Assembly (NCBI RefSeq): GCF_034090345.1
Contig: NZ_JAXDSS010000067.1
Location: forward strand, 1-19,296
Direction: 5' to 3'
Length of the DNA: 19,296 bases
From: Peptoniphilus sp034090345
GTDB taxonomy: Bacteria; Bacillota; Clostridia; Tissierellales; Peptoniphilaceae
Part shown: piece by piece, positions 7,456 through 14,398 of the stretch
How positions within the stretch are numbered: position 1 is the stretch's first letter
Layout: every line of letters starts with the position of its first letter
Translations under genes and position numbers: made by a program
Notes under the pieces: model-generated
The model's input: the letters and a program-made list of their open reading frames with translations, nothing else
Database searches by the model: none
What the model was told of the DNA's origin: nothing

Positions 7456-7998
7456 CTATTTTGTAAATGGCATTCCCATTTTTTCTAGGAAAGCTTTAGC
7501 TTCTTCGTCTGTGTTAGCAGATGTTACTATAATGATATCCATACCTCTTATAGCATCAACTTTATCATATTCTATTTCAGGGAATATAAGTTGTTCTTTA
7601 AGACCCAAAGCATAATTTCCTCTGCCGTCAAATGCTGTTGGCTTAATTCCTCTGAAGTCTCTAACTCTTGGAAGTGCAACGTTCATTAACTTATCTAAAA
7701 AGTCATACATCTTGCGGCCTCTAAGTGTTACTTTACATCCTATTTTATGACCTTCACGAAGTTTGAAGTTCGCGATACTCTTCTTTGCATAAGTTATAAC
7801 AGGCTTTTGTCCTGAAATAAGAGTTAAATCATTTATTGCTGATTCAAGAAGTTTAGGATTATCTTTAGCTTCTCCAAGTCCAATGTTAATTACGACTTTT
7901 TCCAGCTTAGGAACTTCCATAATATTCTTATAACCAAACTTTTCAAGTAGATAGTTTACTACTTCATCTTTATATTTTTCTTGTAGTCTTGAAGTCAT
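7456..7998 (-). CDS. rplE: 50S ribosomal protein L5
   Basis: L5 binds 5S rRNA and contacts the P-site tRNA from the central protuberance. The 180-residue product has MEVPKLEKVVINIGLGEA at about residues 22-39, the GQKPVITYAKKSIANFKLRE stretch, and the PRVRDFRGI and GNYALGLKEQLIFPEI motifs. It ends AFLEKMGMPFTK, as expected. The ATG has an AAGGAGGTAGAAT site, and it is 11 bases from rplX. Confidence 0.99.
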   Translation of the reverse strand: MTSRLQEKYKDEVVNYLLEKFGYKNIMEVPKLEKVVINIGLGEAKDNPKLLESAINDLTLISGQKPVITYAKKSIANFKLREGHKIGCKVTLRGRKMYDFLDKLMNVALPRVRDFRGIKPTAFDGRGNYALGLKEQLIFPEIEYDKVDAIRGMDIIIVTSANTDEEAKAFLEKMGMPFTK

Positions 7999-8009
7999 AT
8001 TCTACCTCC

Positions 8010-8312
8010 TTACTTAATAGTTTTTCCGTTAGATTTTGCATATCTAACTTTCTTGCCGTCTTCAATTCTGTAACCAATCTTTGAAACTTTTCCGTCTACA
8101 AAGTATTGTACATTTGAAACATGAATTGGAGCTTCTTGCTTCTCAATACCGCCCGCTTGTTGTGGTCCTCTAGGTTTTAAATGTTTAGTTACTACATTTA
8201 CCTTTTCTACTACAACTCTATCTTCTTTTGGGAAAGTCTTAAGTACTTTACCGGTAGCTCCTTTGTCTTTTCCGGCAATTACTTTAACTGTATCACCTTT
8301 TTTAATACGCAT
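8010..8312 (-). CDS. rplX: 50S ribosomal protein L24
   Basis: L24 starts assembly of the large subunit and lies at the tunnel exit. A KOW motif fills the N-terminus (KKGDTVKVIAGKDKGATGKV, residues 4-23). KPRGPQQAGGIEKQEAPIHV is the conserved central segment, and the C-terminus (DGKKVRYAKSNGKTI) is basic. The 100-residue length is normal. It lies between rplN and rplE, with 13 and 11 base gaps. Confidence 0.98.
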   Translation of the reverse strand: MRIKKGDTVKVIAGKDKGATGKVLKTFPKEDRVVVEKVNVVTKHLKPRGPQQAGGIEKQEAPIHVSNVQYFVDGKVSKIGYRIEDGKKVRYAKSNGKTIK

Positions 8313-8325
8313 TTCTACCTCCCGA

Positions 8326-8694
8326 TTATAGTACTTCCGGTGCTAAAGAGATAATCTTCATGAAGTTTTCGCCTCTAAGTTCTCTTGTAACCGGTCCGAA
8401 GATACGAGTTCCTACCGGACTCTTATCATCCTTTATTATTACTGCTGCATTGTCGTCAAATTTTATATATGATCCGTCTGCACGACTAATTCCTTTGTTT
8501 GTTCTTACGATTACCGCTTTAACTACAGAACCTTTTTTAACAACACCGCCCGGTGTTGCACTTTTAACAGAACATACTACAACATCACCAATGTTTGCGA
8601 TTCTTCTGTTTGTACCACCTAGGACTTTAATGACAAGTAGTTCTTTAGCTCCGGAATTGTCAGCAACACGTAGTCTAGTTTCTTGTTGTATCAT
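8326..8694 (-). CDS. rplN: 50S ribosomal protein L14
   Basis: L14 lies at the subunit interface and takes part in bridges to 16S rRNA; it is also the docking site for the silencing factor RsfS. The 122-residue product is among the most conserved in the window: MIQQETRLRVADNSGAKEL, GGVVKKGSVVKAVIVRTN, IFGPVTRELRGENFMKIISL. Length is exactly that of the family. The gap to rpsQ is 14 bases and contains an AAGGAGAGAT site. Confidence 0.99.
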   Translation of the reverse strand: MIQQETRLRVADNSGAKELLVIKVLGGTNRRIANIGDVVVCSVKSATPGGVVKKGSVVKAVIVRTNKGISRADGSYIKFDDNAAVIIKDDKSPVGTRIFGPVTRELRGENFMKIISLAPEVL

Positions 8695-8708
8695 TGATCT
8701 CTCCTTAC

Positions 8709-8963
8709 TTATTGAGCTTTCTCAATAATATTTACAAGTCTCCATCTCTTGTCTTTAGATAGTGGTCTTGTTTCCATAATTCTTACTTTATCACCGATTC
8801 CACATTCATTTTTTTCATCATGTGCTTTGAATTTAGTAGTCTTCTTGAATCTCTTCTTATAGATTGGGTGAACTTTGAAAGTTTCCACCGCTACTACTAT
8901 TGTTTTATCCATTTTATCGGAGACAACTGTTCCTGTGATTTGTTTTCTATGATTTCTTTCCAT
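8709..8963 (-). CDS. rpsQ: 30S ribosomal protein S17
   Basis: S17 is an early-binding OB-fold protein of the small-subunit body. The 84-residue product has RKQITGTVVSDKMDKTIVVA, the KVHPIYKKRFKKTTKFKAHD stretch, and ECGIGDKVRIMETRPLSKDK. The ATG lies only three bases after the rpmC stop. Its AAGGAGG site is inside the last rpmC codons, so translation of the two is probably coupled. Confidence 0.98.
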   Translation of the reverse strand: MERNHRKQITGTVVSDKMDKTIVVAVETFKVHPIYKKRFKKTTKFKAHDEKNECGIGDKVRIMETRPLSKDKRWRLVNIIEKAQ

Positions 8964-8966
8964 GGA

Positions 8967-9173
8967 TTATGCCTCCTTTCCAACTTCTAATTCACGTTCT
9001 CTAAGAATGGTTTTAACTCTGGCAATATCTTTCTTTACCGCTCTAATACTTGCAGGATTTTCAAGTTGTCCTGTTGCAAGTCTGAATCTTAAGTTAAAGA
9101 GTTCATTCTTAAGTTCATTCGCTCTCTTATTTAGTTCTTCACTTGACATTTGGCGAACTTCTTTAGCCTTCAT
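8967..9173 (-). CDS. rpmC: 50S ribosomal protein L29
   Basis: L29 sits at the tunnel exit beside L23, where signal recognition particle and trigger factor dock. The 68-residue product MKAKEVRQMSSEELNKRANE... contains the LFNLRFRLATGQLENPASIR helix-turn and the ARVKTILRERE tail, matching the family. An in-frame ATG lies 12 bases upstream at 9185 (adding MVNL). It has no spaced ribosome binding site and departs from the family start, whereas the ATG at 9173 has GGATGGTGA upstream. The chosen start overlaps the rplP end by 11 bases in another frame. Confidence 0.95.
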   Translation of the reverse strand: MKAKEVRQMSSEELNKRANELKNELFNLRFRLATGQLENPASIRAVKKDIARVKTILRERELEVGKEA

Positions 9174-9594
9174 TAGATTCACCATCCTTTTCTTTCATAA
9201 CGAATCTTGTCTTAATTGGAAGTTTCATTGCTGCAAGTCTCATAGCTTCACGAGCTACTTCTTCGCTTACTCCACTCATTTCAAACATGATACGTCCCGG
9301 TTTTACAACCGCTACCCAATATGAAGGAGCCCCTTTACCAGAACCCATACGAGTTTCAGCCGGTTTTTCAGTTACTGACTTATCAGGGAATATCTTAATC
9401 CAGATATTACCGCCTCTTTTTATATATCTTGTCATAGCACGACGTGCTGATTCTATTTGATTTGAAGTAATCCATGCAGGTTCAAGTGCTTGAAGACCAT
9501 ATTCTCCGTAAGTAAGGGTGTTTCCACGAAGTGCCTTACCCTTCATTCTACCTCTATGAACTCTACGATACTTCACTCTTTTAGGCATTAACAT
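9163..9594 (-). CDS. rplP: 50S ribosomal protein L16
   Basis: L16 contacts the A-site tRNA and stabilises 23S rRNA around the peptidyl transferase centre. The 143-residue product starts MLMPKRVKYRRVHRGRMKGK, and has GLQALEPAWITSNQIESARR, the RGGNIWIKIFPDKSVTEKPA segment and GKGAPSYWVAVVKPGRI. Length is normal. Its last codons (…GESNEG) overlap the start of rpmC, which suggests coupled translation. It follows rpsC by 24 bases. Confidence 0.99.
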   Translation of the reverse strand: MLMPKRVKYRRVHRGRMKGKALRGNTLTYGEYGLQALEPAWITSNQIESARRAMTRYIKRGGNIWIKIFPDKSVTEKPAETRMGSGKGAPSYWVAVVKPGRIMFEMSGVSEEVAREAMRLAAMKLPIKTRFVMKEKDGESNEG

Positions 9595-9618
9595 ACTGTT
9601 TTCCTCCTTTTAAAAAGC

Positions 9619-10395
9619 TCAGTTTGATCTTTCTTTAGAACCTCTTTGGTTATTACGATCGTTTCTAAAGTTTCTCTTTCTGTTTTTCTTGTTATCTCTA
9701 TCTTTTTGATCTTTGTTTTTAGGTCTTCTCTTTCTGTTGTCATCGTTAACTCTGTTTCCTGACACTCCCGGAAGAACTTCTCCCTTATAAAGCCATACCT
9801 TTACGCCGATCTTGCCATAAGTTGTATCAGCTTCAGCAAATCCGTAATCAATATCCGCTCTTAGTGTTTGCAGAGGTATAGTCCCTTCTGAATAACCTTC
9901 AGTTCTTGCCATATCAGCTCCACCTAAACGACCTGAAACAGCCGTTTTGATACCTTGTGCTCCTGATCTCATACTTCTTTGGATAGCTTGTTTCATTGCT
10001 CTTCTGAAAGAAACTCTTCTTTCTAGAGATTCAGCAATTGATTCAGCAACAAGTGTTGCATCTAAATCTTGATTCTTAATTTCTTCTATATTAATAACTA
10101 CGCTTTTACCTGTTAATTTTTCAAGTTCAGCTCTAAGTTCTTCAACTCCTACTCCTCCACGTCCGATTACCATTCCCGGTTTAGCAGTAGATATTGAAAC
10201 CTTAACCTTGTTTGCAGCTCTTTCAATTTCTATTTTAGAAATTCCGGCTGTATAAAGTTTTTTCTTTACATATTTACGAATTTCGTTATCTTCAACTAAT
10301 AGTCCTGCAAAATTCTTCTTATTTGCATACCATTTTGAATCCCAATCTTTGATTATGCCGACACGAAGTCCATGTGGGTTAACCTTTTGGCCCAT
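9619..10395 (-). CDS. rpsC: 30S ribosomal protein S3 with long basic C-terminal tail
   Basis: S3 forms part of the mRNA entry channel and its helicase activity. Residues 1-210 are canonical: MGQKVNPHGLRVGIIKDWDS, the KH-domain GRGG loop (VIGRGG at 76-81), GRLGGADMARTEGYSEG, and IGVKVWLYKGEVLPG at 196-210. After this come about 48 residues rich in Arg, Lys, Asn and Asp (about 215-258), a low-complexity tail that makes the protein 258 residues against roughly 215-225 in most Firmicutes. The tail reads in one frame to a TGA stop, so it is not a frameshift at the end of a longer neighbour. Core identification is secure. Confidence 0.98.
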   Translation of the reverse strand: MGQKVNPHGLRVGIIKDWDSKWYANKKNFAGLLVEDNEIRKYVKKKLYTAGISKIEIERAANKVKVSISTAKPGMVIGRGGVGVEELRAELEKLTGKSVVINIEEIKNQDLDATLVAESIAESLERRVSFRRAMKQAIQRSMRSGAQGIKTAVSGRLGGADMARTEGYSEGTIPLQTLRADIDYGFAEADTTYGKIGVKVWLYKGEVLPGVSGNRVNDDNRKRRPKNKDQKDRDNKKNRKRNFRNDRNNQRGSKERSN

Positions 10396-10406
10396 TAATA
10401 CCCTCC

Positions 10407-10742
10407 TTATTCCATTTCTGCTACTACAACGCCGATGTGACTTGATCTCTTAAGTATCGGATAAGCCATACCCTTAGCCTTAGGGCGAAATCTCTTCATT
10501 GTAGGACCGTCATTAGCAAATGCATTCTTAACGTATAAATTTTCTCTATCTATATTTAAATTATTTTCAGCATTAGCTACAGCAGAATGAAGCACTTTAT
10601 AAAGTTCTTTAGCTCCTCTTTTTGGAGTAAACTTCAACATTGAAAGGGCTTCGTCAACTTGCTTTCCACGAATTTCAGCACAGATGTAGTTTACTTTGAG
10701 CGGTGAAATTCTTACATATTTTGCAATTGCTCTTGCTTCCAT
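10407..10742 (-). CDS. rplV: 50S ribosomal protein L22
   Basis: L22 reaches into the exit tunnel with a long beta hairpin and forms part of its constriction; mutations there confer macrolide resistance in other bacteria. The 111-residue product starts MEARAIAKYVRISPLKVNYI and has the hairpin region GPTMKRFRPKAKGMAYPILK before the C-terminal VVVAEME. The ATG at 10742 has a GAGAGGGG site and gives the family N-terminus. The open frame extends 32 codons further upstream, but that part runs inside rpsS and has no family similarity. Confidence 0.97.
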   Translation of the reverse strand: MEARAIAKYVRISPLKVNYICAEIRGKQVDEALSMLKFTPKRGAKELYKVLHSAVANAENNLNIDRENLYVKNAFANDGPTMKRFRPKAKGMAYPILKRSSHIGVVVAEME

Positions 10743-10755
10743 CTTATCCCCTCTC

Positions 10756-11037
10756 TTACTTCCTTGTAGTCTTTTCGTTCTTAGCAACATGTCCTCTATA
10801 AGTTCTTGTTGGAACGAATTCACCAAGTTTGTGACCAACCATATCTTCAGTTATAAAAATTGGCACATGCTTTCTACCGTCATGAACTGCAATAGTATGT
10901 CCTACCATTTCAGGGAATATAGTTGAACGGCGAGACCATGTTTTTACAACTTTCTTTTGGTTTGATTCATTTAATTCATCTATCTTCTTTAGCAAATGTT
11001 CATCTGCAAAAGGTCCTTTTTTAAGTGATCTACTCAT
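10756..11037 (-). CDS. rpsS: 30S ribosomal protein S19
   Basis: S19 is a head protein of the small subunit that pairs with S13. The 93-residue product has MSRSLKKGPFADEHLLKKID, the STIFPEMVGHTIAVHDGRKH segment and the VGHKLGEFVPTRTYRGH signature. Length and position between rplB and rplV are normal. The ATG has a GCGGGAGGTAT site. Gap to rplB is 14 bases. Confidence 0.99.
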   Translation of the reverse strand: MSRSLKKGPFADEHLLKKIDELNESNQKKVVKTWSRRSTIFPEMVGHTIAVHDGRKHVPIFITEDMVGHKLGEFVPTRTYRGHVAKNEKTTRK

Positions 11038-11051
11038 TCTATACCTCCCGC

Positions 11052-11882
11052 TTACTTAGTTCTTCTTCTTACGATATACATATCGCTCTTCTTGTTTTTC
11101 TTTCTTGTCTTAAGACCAAGAGCCGGTTTGCCCCAAGGAGTCATTGGTGAAGGTCTACCTACCGGAGCTCTACCTTCCCCACCACCATGAGGGTGGTCAA
11201 CAGGATTCATTACAGTTCCTCTTACGTGAGGTCTCTTTCCAAGATATCTGCTCTTTCCCGCCTTACCAAGAGTGATAAGTTCGTGAGACGCATTACCTAC
11301 AGAACCAATTGTAGCTTTACAGTTTAAAAATACTCTTCTAAATTCACCAGATGGAAGTCTAAGTTGAGCAAATCTTCCTTCTTTAGCCATTAATTGAGCT
11401 TCTGTACCTGCACTTCTCGCTAGCTGTCCGCCTTTTCCAGGTGTCATTTCAATGTTGTGTATTGTTGTACCAACAGGAATATCTTTAAGTTCAAGAGCAT
11501 TTCCTACTTTGATATCAGCCTCTGAACCTGATTCAACAGTATCTCCAACTTTTAATCCTTCCGGAGCGATGATATACCTCTTTTCTCCATCAGCATAATT
11601 TAAAAGTGCGATGTATGAAGTTCTGTTTGGGTCATATTCAATTGACGCAACCTTTGCAGGTACTCCATCTTTATTTCTCTTGAAATCTATAATTCTGTAT
11701 CTTCTCTTAACTCCGCCGCCTCTGTGACGTGAAGTGATTCTACCTTGAGCATTTCTACCACCTGAACTCTTTAAGCTTACTGTTAAGCTCTTCTCAGGAG
11801 TGGTTTTTGTTATTTCCTCAAAAGTAGAAACAGTCATCTGTCTACGTGCAGGAGATGTCGGTTTATATCCTTTTATAGCCAT
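11052..11882 (-). CDS. rplB: 50S ribosomal protein L2
   Basis: L2 is essential for subunit association and the peptidyl transferase centre. The 276 residues include the N-terminal basic arm (YKPTSPARRQMTVSTF), SRHRGGGVKRRYRIIDFKR at about 53-71, an OB-like region, and the C-terminal GTVMNPVDHPHGGGEGRAP with the conserved histidine pair. It ends KNKKSDMYIVRRRTK. Length is normal. Eleven bases separate it from rplW, carrying a GGAGGTAGA site. Confidence 0.99.
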   Translation of the reverse strand: MAIKGYKPTSPARRQMTVSTFEEITKTTPEKSLTVSLKSSGGRNAQGRITSRHRGGGVKRRYRIIDFKRNKDGVPAKVASIEYDPNRTSYIALLNYADGEKRYIIAPEGLKVGDTVESGSEADIKVGNALELKDIPVGTTIHNIEMTPGKGGQLARSAGTEAQLMAKEGRFAQLRLPSGEFRRVFLNCKATIGSVGNASHELITLGKAGKSRYLGKRPHVRGTVMNPVDHPHGGGEGRAPVGRPSPMTPWGKPALGLKTRKKNKKSDMYIVRRRTK

Positions 11883-11893
11883 TGTCTACCTCC

Positions 11894-12184
11894 TTATTCC
11901 ATTCCTTCAAAGAATTCAATTGCCTTAGAATCCTCTGTAAGTTGAACTATTGCTTTTTTCCAGTTAGGACGTCTCCCTTGATGAGCCCCTTGTCTCTTAA
12001 GCTTTCCTACCATGTTCATAGTTCTTACAGTCTTAACCTTTACGCCAAAAACAGTTTCAACCGCTGCTCTTATTTCAGTTTTAGTCGCATGTTTATCAAC
12101 CTCAAAAGTATACTTACCATTTTCGATAAGGTCCATACTTTTTTCAGTTACTATCGGTTTTTTAATAATGTCATAGTAATTCAT
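11894..12184 (-). CDS. rplW: 50S ribosomal protein L23
   Basis: L23 frames the tunnel exit and is the main docking site of trigger factor and signal recognition particle. The 96-residue product has IIKKPIVTEKSMDLIENGKY at the N-terminus, the KTEIRAAVETVFGVKVKTVR helix, and the basic loop GKLKRQGAHQGRRPNWKKAI. Its ATG overlaps the rplD stop as TAATG, indicating translational coupling with rplD. Confidence 0.98.
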   Translation of the reverse strand: MNYYDIIKKPIVTEKSMDLIENGKYTFEVDKHATKTEIRAAVETVFGVKVKTVRTMNMVGKLKRQGAHQGRRPNWKKAIVQLTEDSKAIEFFEGME

Positions 12185-12807
12185 TAGTTAAATACCTCCT
12201 CAACCACTTTAAGTGCATCTTGAGTGATTACTAATGAGTTATACTTTAATAAGTCATATACATTGATGTTACGAGCTTCAGAAGTTTGAACATCAGCTAT
12301 GTTAGCTCCAGCTCTTACAACATCTTTATCATTCTCAGCAGTTACCACTAACGCCTTCTTGTCAGCACCTATTGTGTTTAACATTTTTTGGAAGTTCTTT
12401 GTCTTAACTTCATCAAATTTGATGTTATCAAGTACAATTATTTCTCCATCTCTTAACTTAGAAGTTAATACACTCTTAAGAGCAAGTCTTCTAACTTTTT
12501 TAGGAGTTGTATAAGAGAAATCTCTTGGCTTTGGTGCAAATACAACTCCACCACCTCTGAATTGAGGAGATCTTATACTACCTTGACGAGCACGTCCTGT
12601 ACCCTTTTGTCTCCAAGGTTTTCTACCGCCACCACGCACTTCTGAACGAGTCTTAGCACTCTTCGTCCCTTGTCTCTTATTAGCAAGAATGTTCTTTACT
12701 ACTAAGTAAACCGCGTGTTCATTTACTTTTATATCAAAAATTTCTTCGTTTAATTCAACTTCAGAAATATTTTCACCGTTCATATTAATAACTTGAACTT
12801 TAGGCAT
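12184..12807 (-). CDS. rplD: 50S ribosomal protein L4
   Basis: L4 has a globular domain on the surface and a long loop into the exit tunnel; in E. coli it also represses the S10 operon by acting on the leader RNA. The 207-residue product has NKRQGTKSAKTRSEVRGGGR (about 43-62), KPWRQKGTGRARQGSIRSPQ and FRGGGVVFAPKPRDFSY as the tunnel loop. The C-terminal globular part follows. It is 18 bases after rplC. Whether it controls the leader found at 13826-14031 cannot be told from sequence. Confidence 0.98.
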   Translation of the reverse strand: MPKVQVINMNGENISEVELNEEIFDIKVNEHAVYLVVKNILANKRQGTKSAKTRSEVRGGGRKPWRQKGTGRARQGSIRSPQFRGGGVVFAPKPRDFSYTTPKKVRRLALKSVLTSKLRDGEIIVLDNIKFDEVKTKNFQKMLNTIGADKKALVVTAENDKDVVRAGANIADVQTSEARNINVYDLLKYNSLVITQDALKVVEEVFN

Positions 12808-12825
12808 TTAAAACCCTCCTTTCAC

Positions 12826-13458
12826 TTACTTATGGTTCTTTACAGTTTCTTTAACTGTTACAAGACCTTTTTTATTTCCCGGAACAGCTCCTTTTACAAG
12901 AATTAGATTCTTATCCGCATCAATTCTAACAATTTCAAGGTTTTGAACAGTAACTCTGTCATGGCCCATTTTACCGGCCATTCTATGACCCTTGAATACT
13001 TTTCCAGGATAAGAAGCAGCTCCCATACCACCAGGCATTCTATGGAACTTAGAACCATGAGTTTCTCTACCACGAGCAAAACCGTGTCTCTTAATAACAC
13101 CTTGAGTTCCCTTACCTTTTGAAGTTCCAGTTACATCAACAAATTCTCCAGCTTGGAAAATATCAACTTTAATTTCATCACCAATATTGTAAGAATCTAC
13201 ATCTTCAGTTCTGAATTCTCCAAGGTGCTTTTTATAAACAACAGACGCTTTGTCAAAGTGTCCTTTCATTGGTTTGTTTACTCTTCTCTCTTTAACTTCA
13301 CCAACAGCTACTTGAATAGCGTTGTATCCGTCAACCTCTACAGTTTTCTTTTGAACAACTACATTAGGTTCAACTTGAATAACTGTAACCGGTGTAACAA
13401 CTCCACCTTCATCGAAGATTTGAGTCATTCCGATTTTTTTACCCATTAATAATTTCAA
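12826..13458 (-). CDS. rplC: 50S ribosomal protein L3
   Basis: L3 starts assembly of the large subunit and extends to the peptidyl transferase centre. The 210-residue product has LLMGKKIGMTQIFDEGGVVT at the N-terminus and, in the central extension, GTSKGKGTQGVIKRHGFARG and HGSKFHRMPGGMGAASYPGK. The start is TTG at 13456-13458, with AGGAGG six bases upstream. The only ATG in frame near it (13446) would leave 18 bases to that site and remove four residues, so TTG was kept. A small hairpin lies in the 55-base gap to rpsJ. Confidence 0.97.
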   Translation of the reverse strand: MKLLMGKKIGMTQIFDEGGVVTPVTVIQVEPNVVVQKKTVEVDGYNAIQVAVGEVKERRVNKPMKGHFDKASVVYKKHLGEFRTEDVDSYNIGDEIKVDIFQAGEFVDVTGTSKGKGTQGVIKRHGFARGRETHGSKFHRMPGGMGAASYPGKVFKGHRMAGKMGHDRVTVQNLEIVRIDADKNLILVKGAVPGNKKGLVTVKETVKNHK

Positions 13459-13482
13459 TGTCTACCTCCTAAATTTACAGCG

Positions 13483-13497
13483 GATTGCTTAGCAATC
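13483..13497 (-). other. Small hairpin between rpsJ and rplC
   Basis: A perfect six-base stem GATTGC/GCAATC with a three-base loop sits in the largest gap inside the S10 part of the cluster, just upstream of the rplC Shine-Dalgarno sequence. It is not followed by a U-tract, so it is not an intrinsic terminator. It could protect an mRNA end or tune rplC translation, or be chance. Confidence 0.45.
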
Positions 13498-13513
13498 ATA
13501 TAAAGAACAATTA

Positions 13514-13825
13514 TTAAAGCTTGATTTCTATCTCAACACCAGCCGGTAAGTTGAGTTTCATTAGAGAATCAACAGTCTTTTGATTTGGATTAACTATGTC
13601 AATTAGACGTTTGTGAGTTCTTTGTTCGAATTGTTCCCTTGAATCTTTGTACTTGTGAACAGCTCTTAGAATTGTTATGATTTCCTTTTCTGTAGGAAGC
13701 GGAATTGGACCTGAAACAGTAGCCCCTGTTTGCTTTGCAGCTTCCACAATTCTTGAAGCAGAACTATCTAATAGTTCGTGATCGTAAGCTTTAAGTCTGA
13801 TTCTAATTTTTTGCTTGTTTGCCAT
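13514..13825 (-). CDS. rpsJ: 30S ribosomal protein S10
   Basis: S10 is a head protein of the small subunit and, as NusE, a partner of NusB in antitermination of rRNA operons. The 103-residue product has KIRIRLKAYDHELLDSSASR, the GPIPLPTEKEIITILRAVHK loop and EQFEQRTHKRLIDIVNPNQK; the end PAGVEIEIKL is typical. It is the first gene of the cluster. Its ATG has an AGGAGG site whose 5' half is also in a stem of the leader RNA. In many Firmicutes tuf precedes it; here thiC does. Confidence 0.99.
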   Translation of the reverse strand: MANKQKIRIRLKAYDHELLDSSASRIVEAAKQTGATVSGPIPLPTEKEIITILRAVHKYKDSREQFEQRTHKRLIDIVNPNQKTVDSLMKLNLPAGVEIEIKL

Positions 13826-14031
13826 TTTATTCCTCCTAATCGCTACGTTTTGCGAATAGGGTTATTGATACACACTCCCCGGCGTTTCATACCAAGGACT
13901 AAAAAAAGAAAAAATAACCCACGCTGAAGTCCAGCTTCAACTTCTCGTTCATAATTACCTTAAAATCCCTTTTTCCCTCAAGATTTCAAGCAACTTATGA
14001 AGTCATCGCATATAAATATATTTCAAACGCC
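13826..14031 (-). promoter_or_regulatory. Structured 5' leader of the S10-spc-alpha operon
   Basis: The mRNA from the promoter to rpsJ is about 205 bases. On the transcribed strand it can form: UGACUU/AAGUUG (13991-14005); a nine-pair stem CUUGAAAUC/GAUUUUAAG (13959-13990); GUUGAAG-CUGGA-CUUCAGC (13923-13941); and GGGUUAUU pairing with AAUAACCC (13913-13920 with 13859-13866). The last encloses a U-rich tract and an inner stem UCCUUGG/CCGGGGA (13876-13898). A final stem CCUAUUCGC/GCGAUUAGG (13835-13860) covers part of the rpsJ AGGAGG. The final stem shares two bases with the GGGUUAUU helix, so the two compete. This looks regulatory; the ligand (for example L4) is inference. Confidence 0.6.
13899..13952 (-). 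CDS. Possible leader peptide in the S10 leader
   Basis: A 17-codon frame starts with ATG at 13952, five bases after AAGG, and ends at a TAG. It would encode MNEKLKLDFSVGYFFFF. Four of its last codons are phenylalanine because they lie in the U-rich tract. It spans the GUUGAAG hairpin. Codons such as CTG, AGC and GTG are less AT-rich than those of the neighbours. It may be only a by-product of RNA structure and the U-tract. Evidence for translation is weak. Confidence 0.25.
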   Translation of the reverse strand: MNEKLKLDFSVGYFFFF

Positions 14032-14036
14032 TATAC

Positions 14037-14065
14037 ATTATACAAAAGCCAGGCTTAGTTGTAAA
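14037..14065 (-). promoter_or_regulatory. Promoter of the S10-spc-alpha cluster
   Basis: On the minus strand TTTACA (14060-14065) is followed after exactly 17 bases by TATAAT (14037-14042). This is a near-consensus sigma-A promoter. Transcription would begin near 14030, about 205 bases before rpsJ. It is the best promoter match upstream of the cluster. Confidence 0.85.
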
Positions 14066-14236
14066 GAACTTTTTTGTGTTTTTATCATGTTTTTCTAGGG
14101 GTTAATTGTAAAATTAAATTAAACTGAAAAATTCCTTAGAAATCAAATTTAGTATAATTGAATCGTTCCATCACAAAATCCAACATAAAAAACTATTGAG
14201 TATAATAATATTTACAAGCCTAATAAAAAATAAATA

Positions 14237-14265
14237 TTTAAACCGCTTTGAAAAAATCCAGTCAA
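14237..14265 (-). promoter_or_regulatory. Possible second upstream promoter
   Basis: On the minus strand TTGACT (14260-14265) and TTTAAA (14237-14242) are separated by 17 bases. This matches five of six and four of six consensus bases. The surrounding 14066-14361 is AT-rich with no gene, so chance matches are easy. It could be an additional start for the ribosomal cluster. Nothing else was recognised in that stretch. Confidence 0.35.
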
Positions 14266-14361
14266 ACTTTACACAACAAAGAATACCCTGTATATAGAAT
14301 GACAAAAAAGTAAAAATATATTGTTAGGGCTTTTTATAAACTTTTTTCTAATTCAATTAAC

Positions 14362-14397
14362 ATACATAAAAAATAAATTGGCCGGTTTCCCGACCAA
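14362..14397 (-). terminator. Intrinsic terminator after thiC
   Basis: Read on the minus strand, TTGGTCGG-GAAA-CCGGCCAA forms an eight-pair stem (one T-G pair) with a GAAA tetraloop, followed by TTTATTTTTT. It begins one base after the thiC stop. It separates the thiamine unit from the ribosomal cluster. Confidence 0.85.
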
Positions 14398-14398
14398 A

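Noticed and set aside
9174..9185. Upstream ATG adding MVNL to L29
   Set aside because: No spaced ribosome binding site precedes it and the family starts at MKAKE; the inner ATG has GGATGGTGA before it.
10743..10838. In-frame extension that would add 32 residues to the N-terminus of L22
   Set aside because: It lies inside rpsS in another frame, has no family similarity, and the ATG at 10742 has its own ribosome binding site and gives the family N-terminus.
12903..13100. 65-codon minus-strand frame inside rplC
   Set aside because: It is an out-of-frame shadow of the conserved rplC gene with no features of its own.
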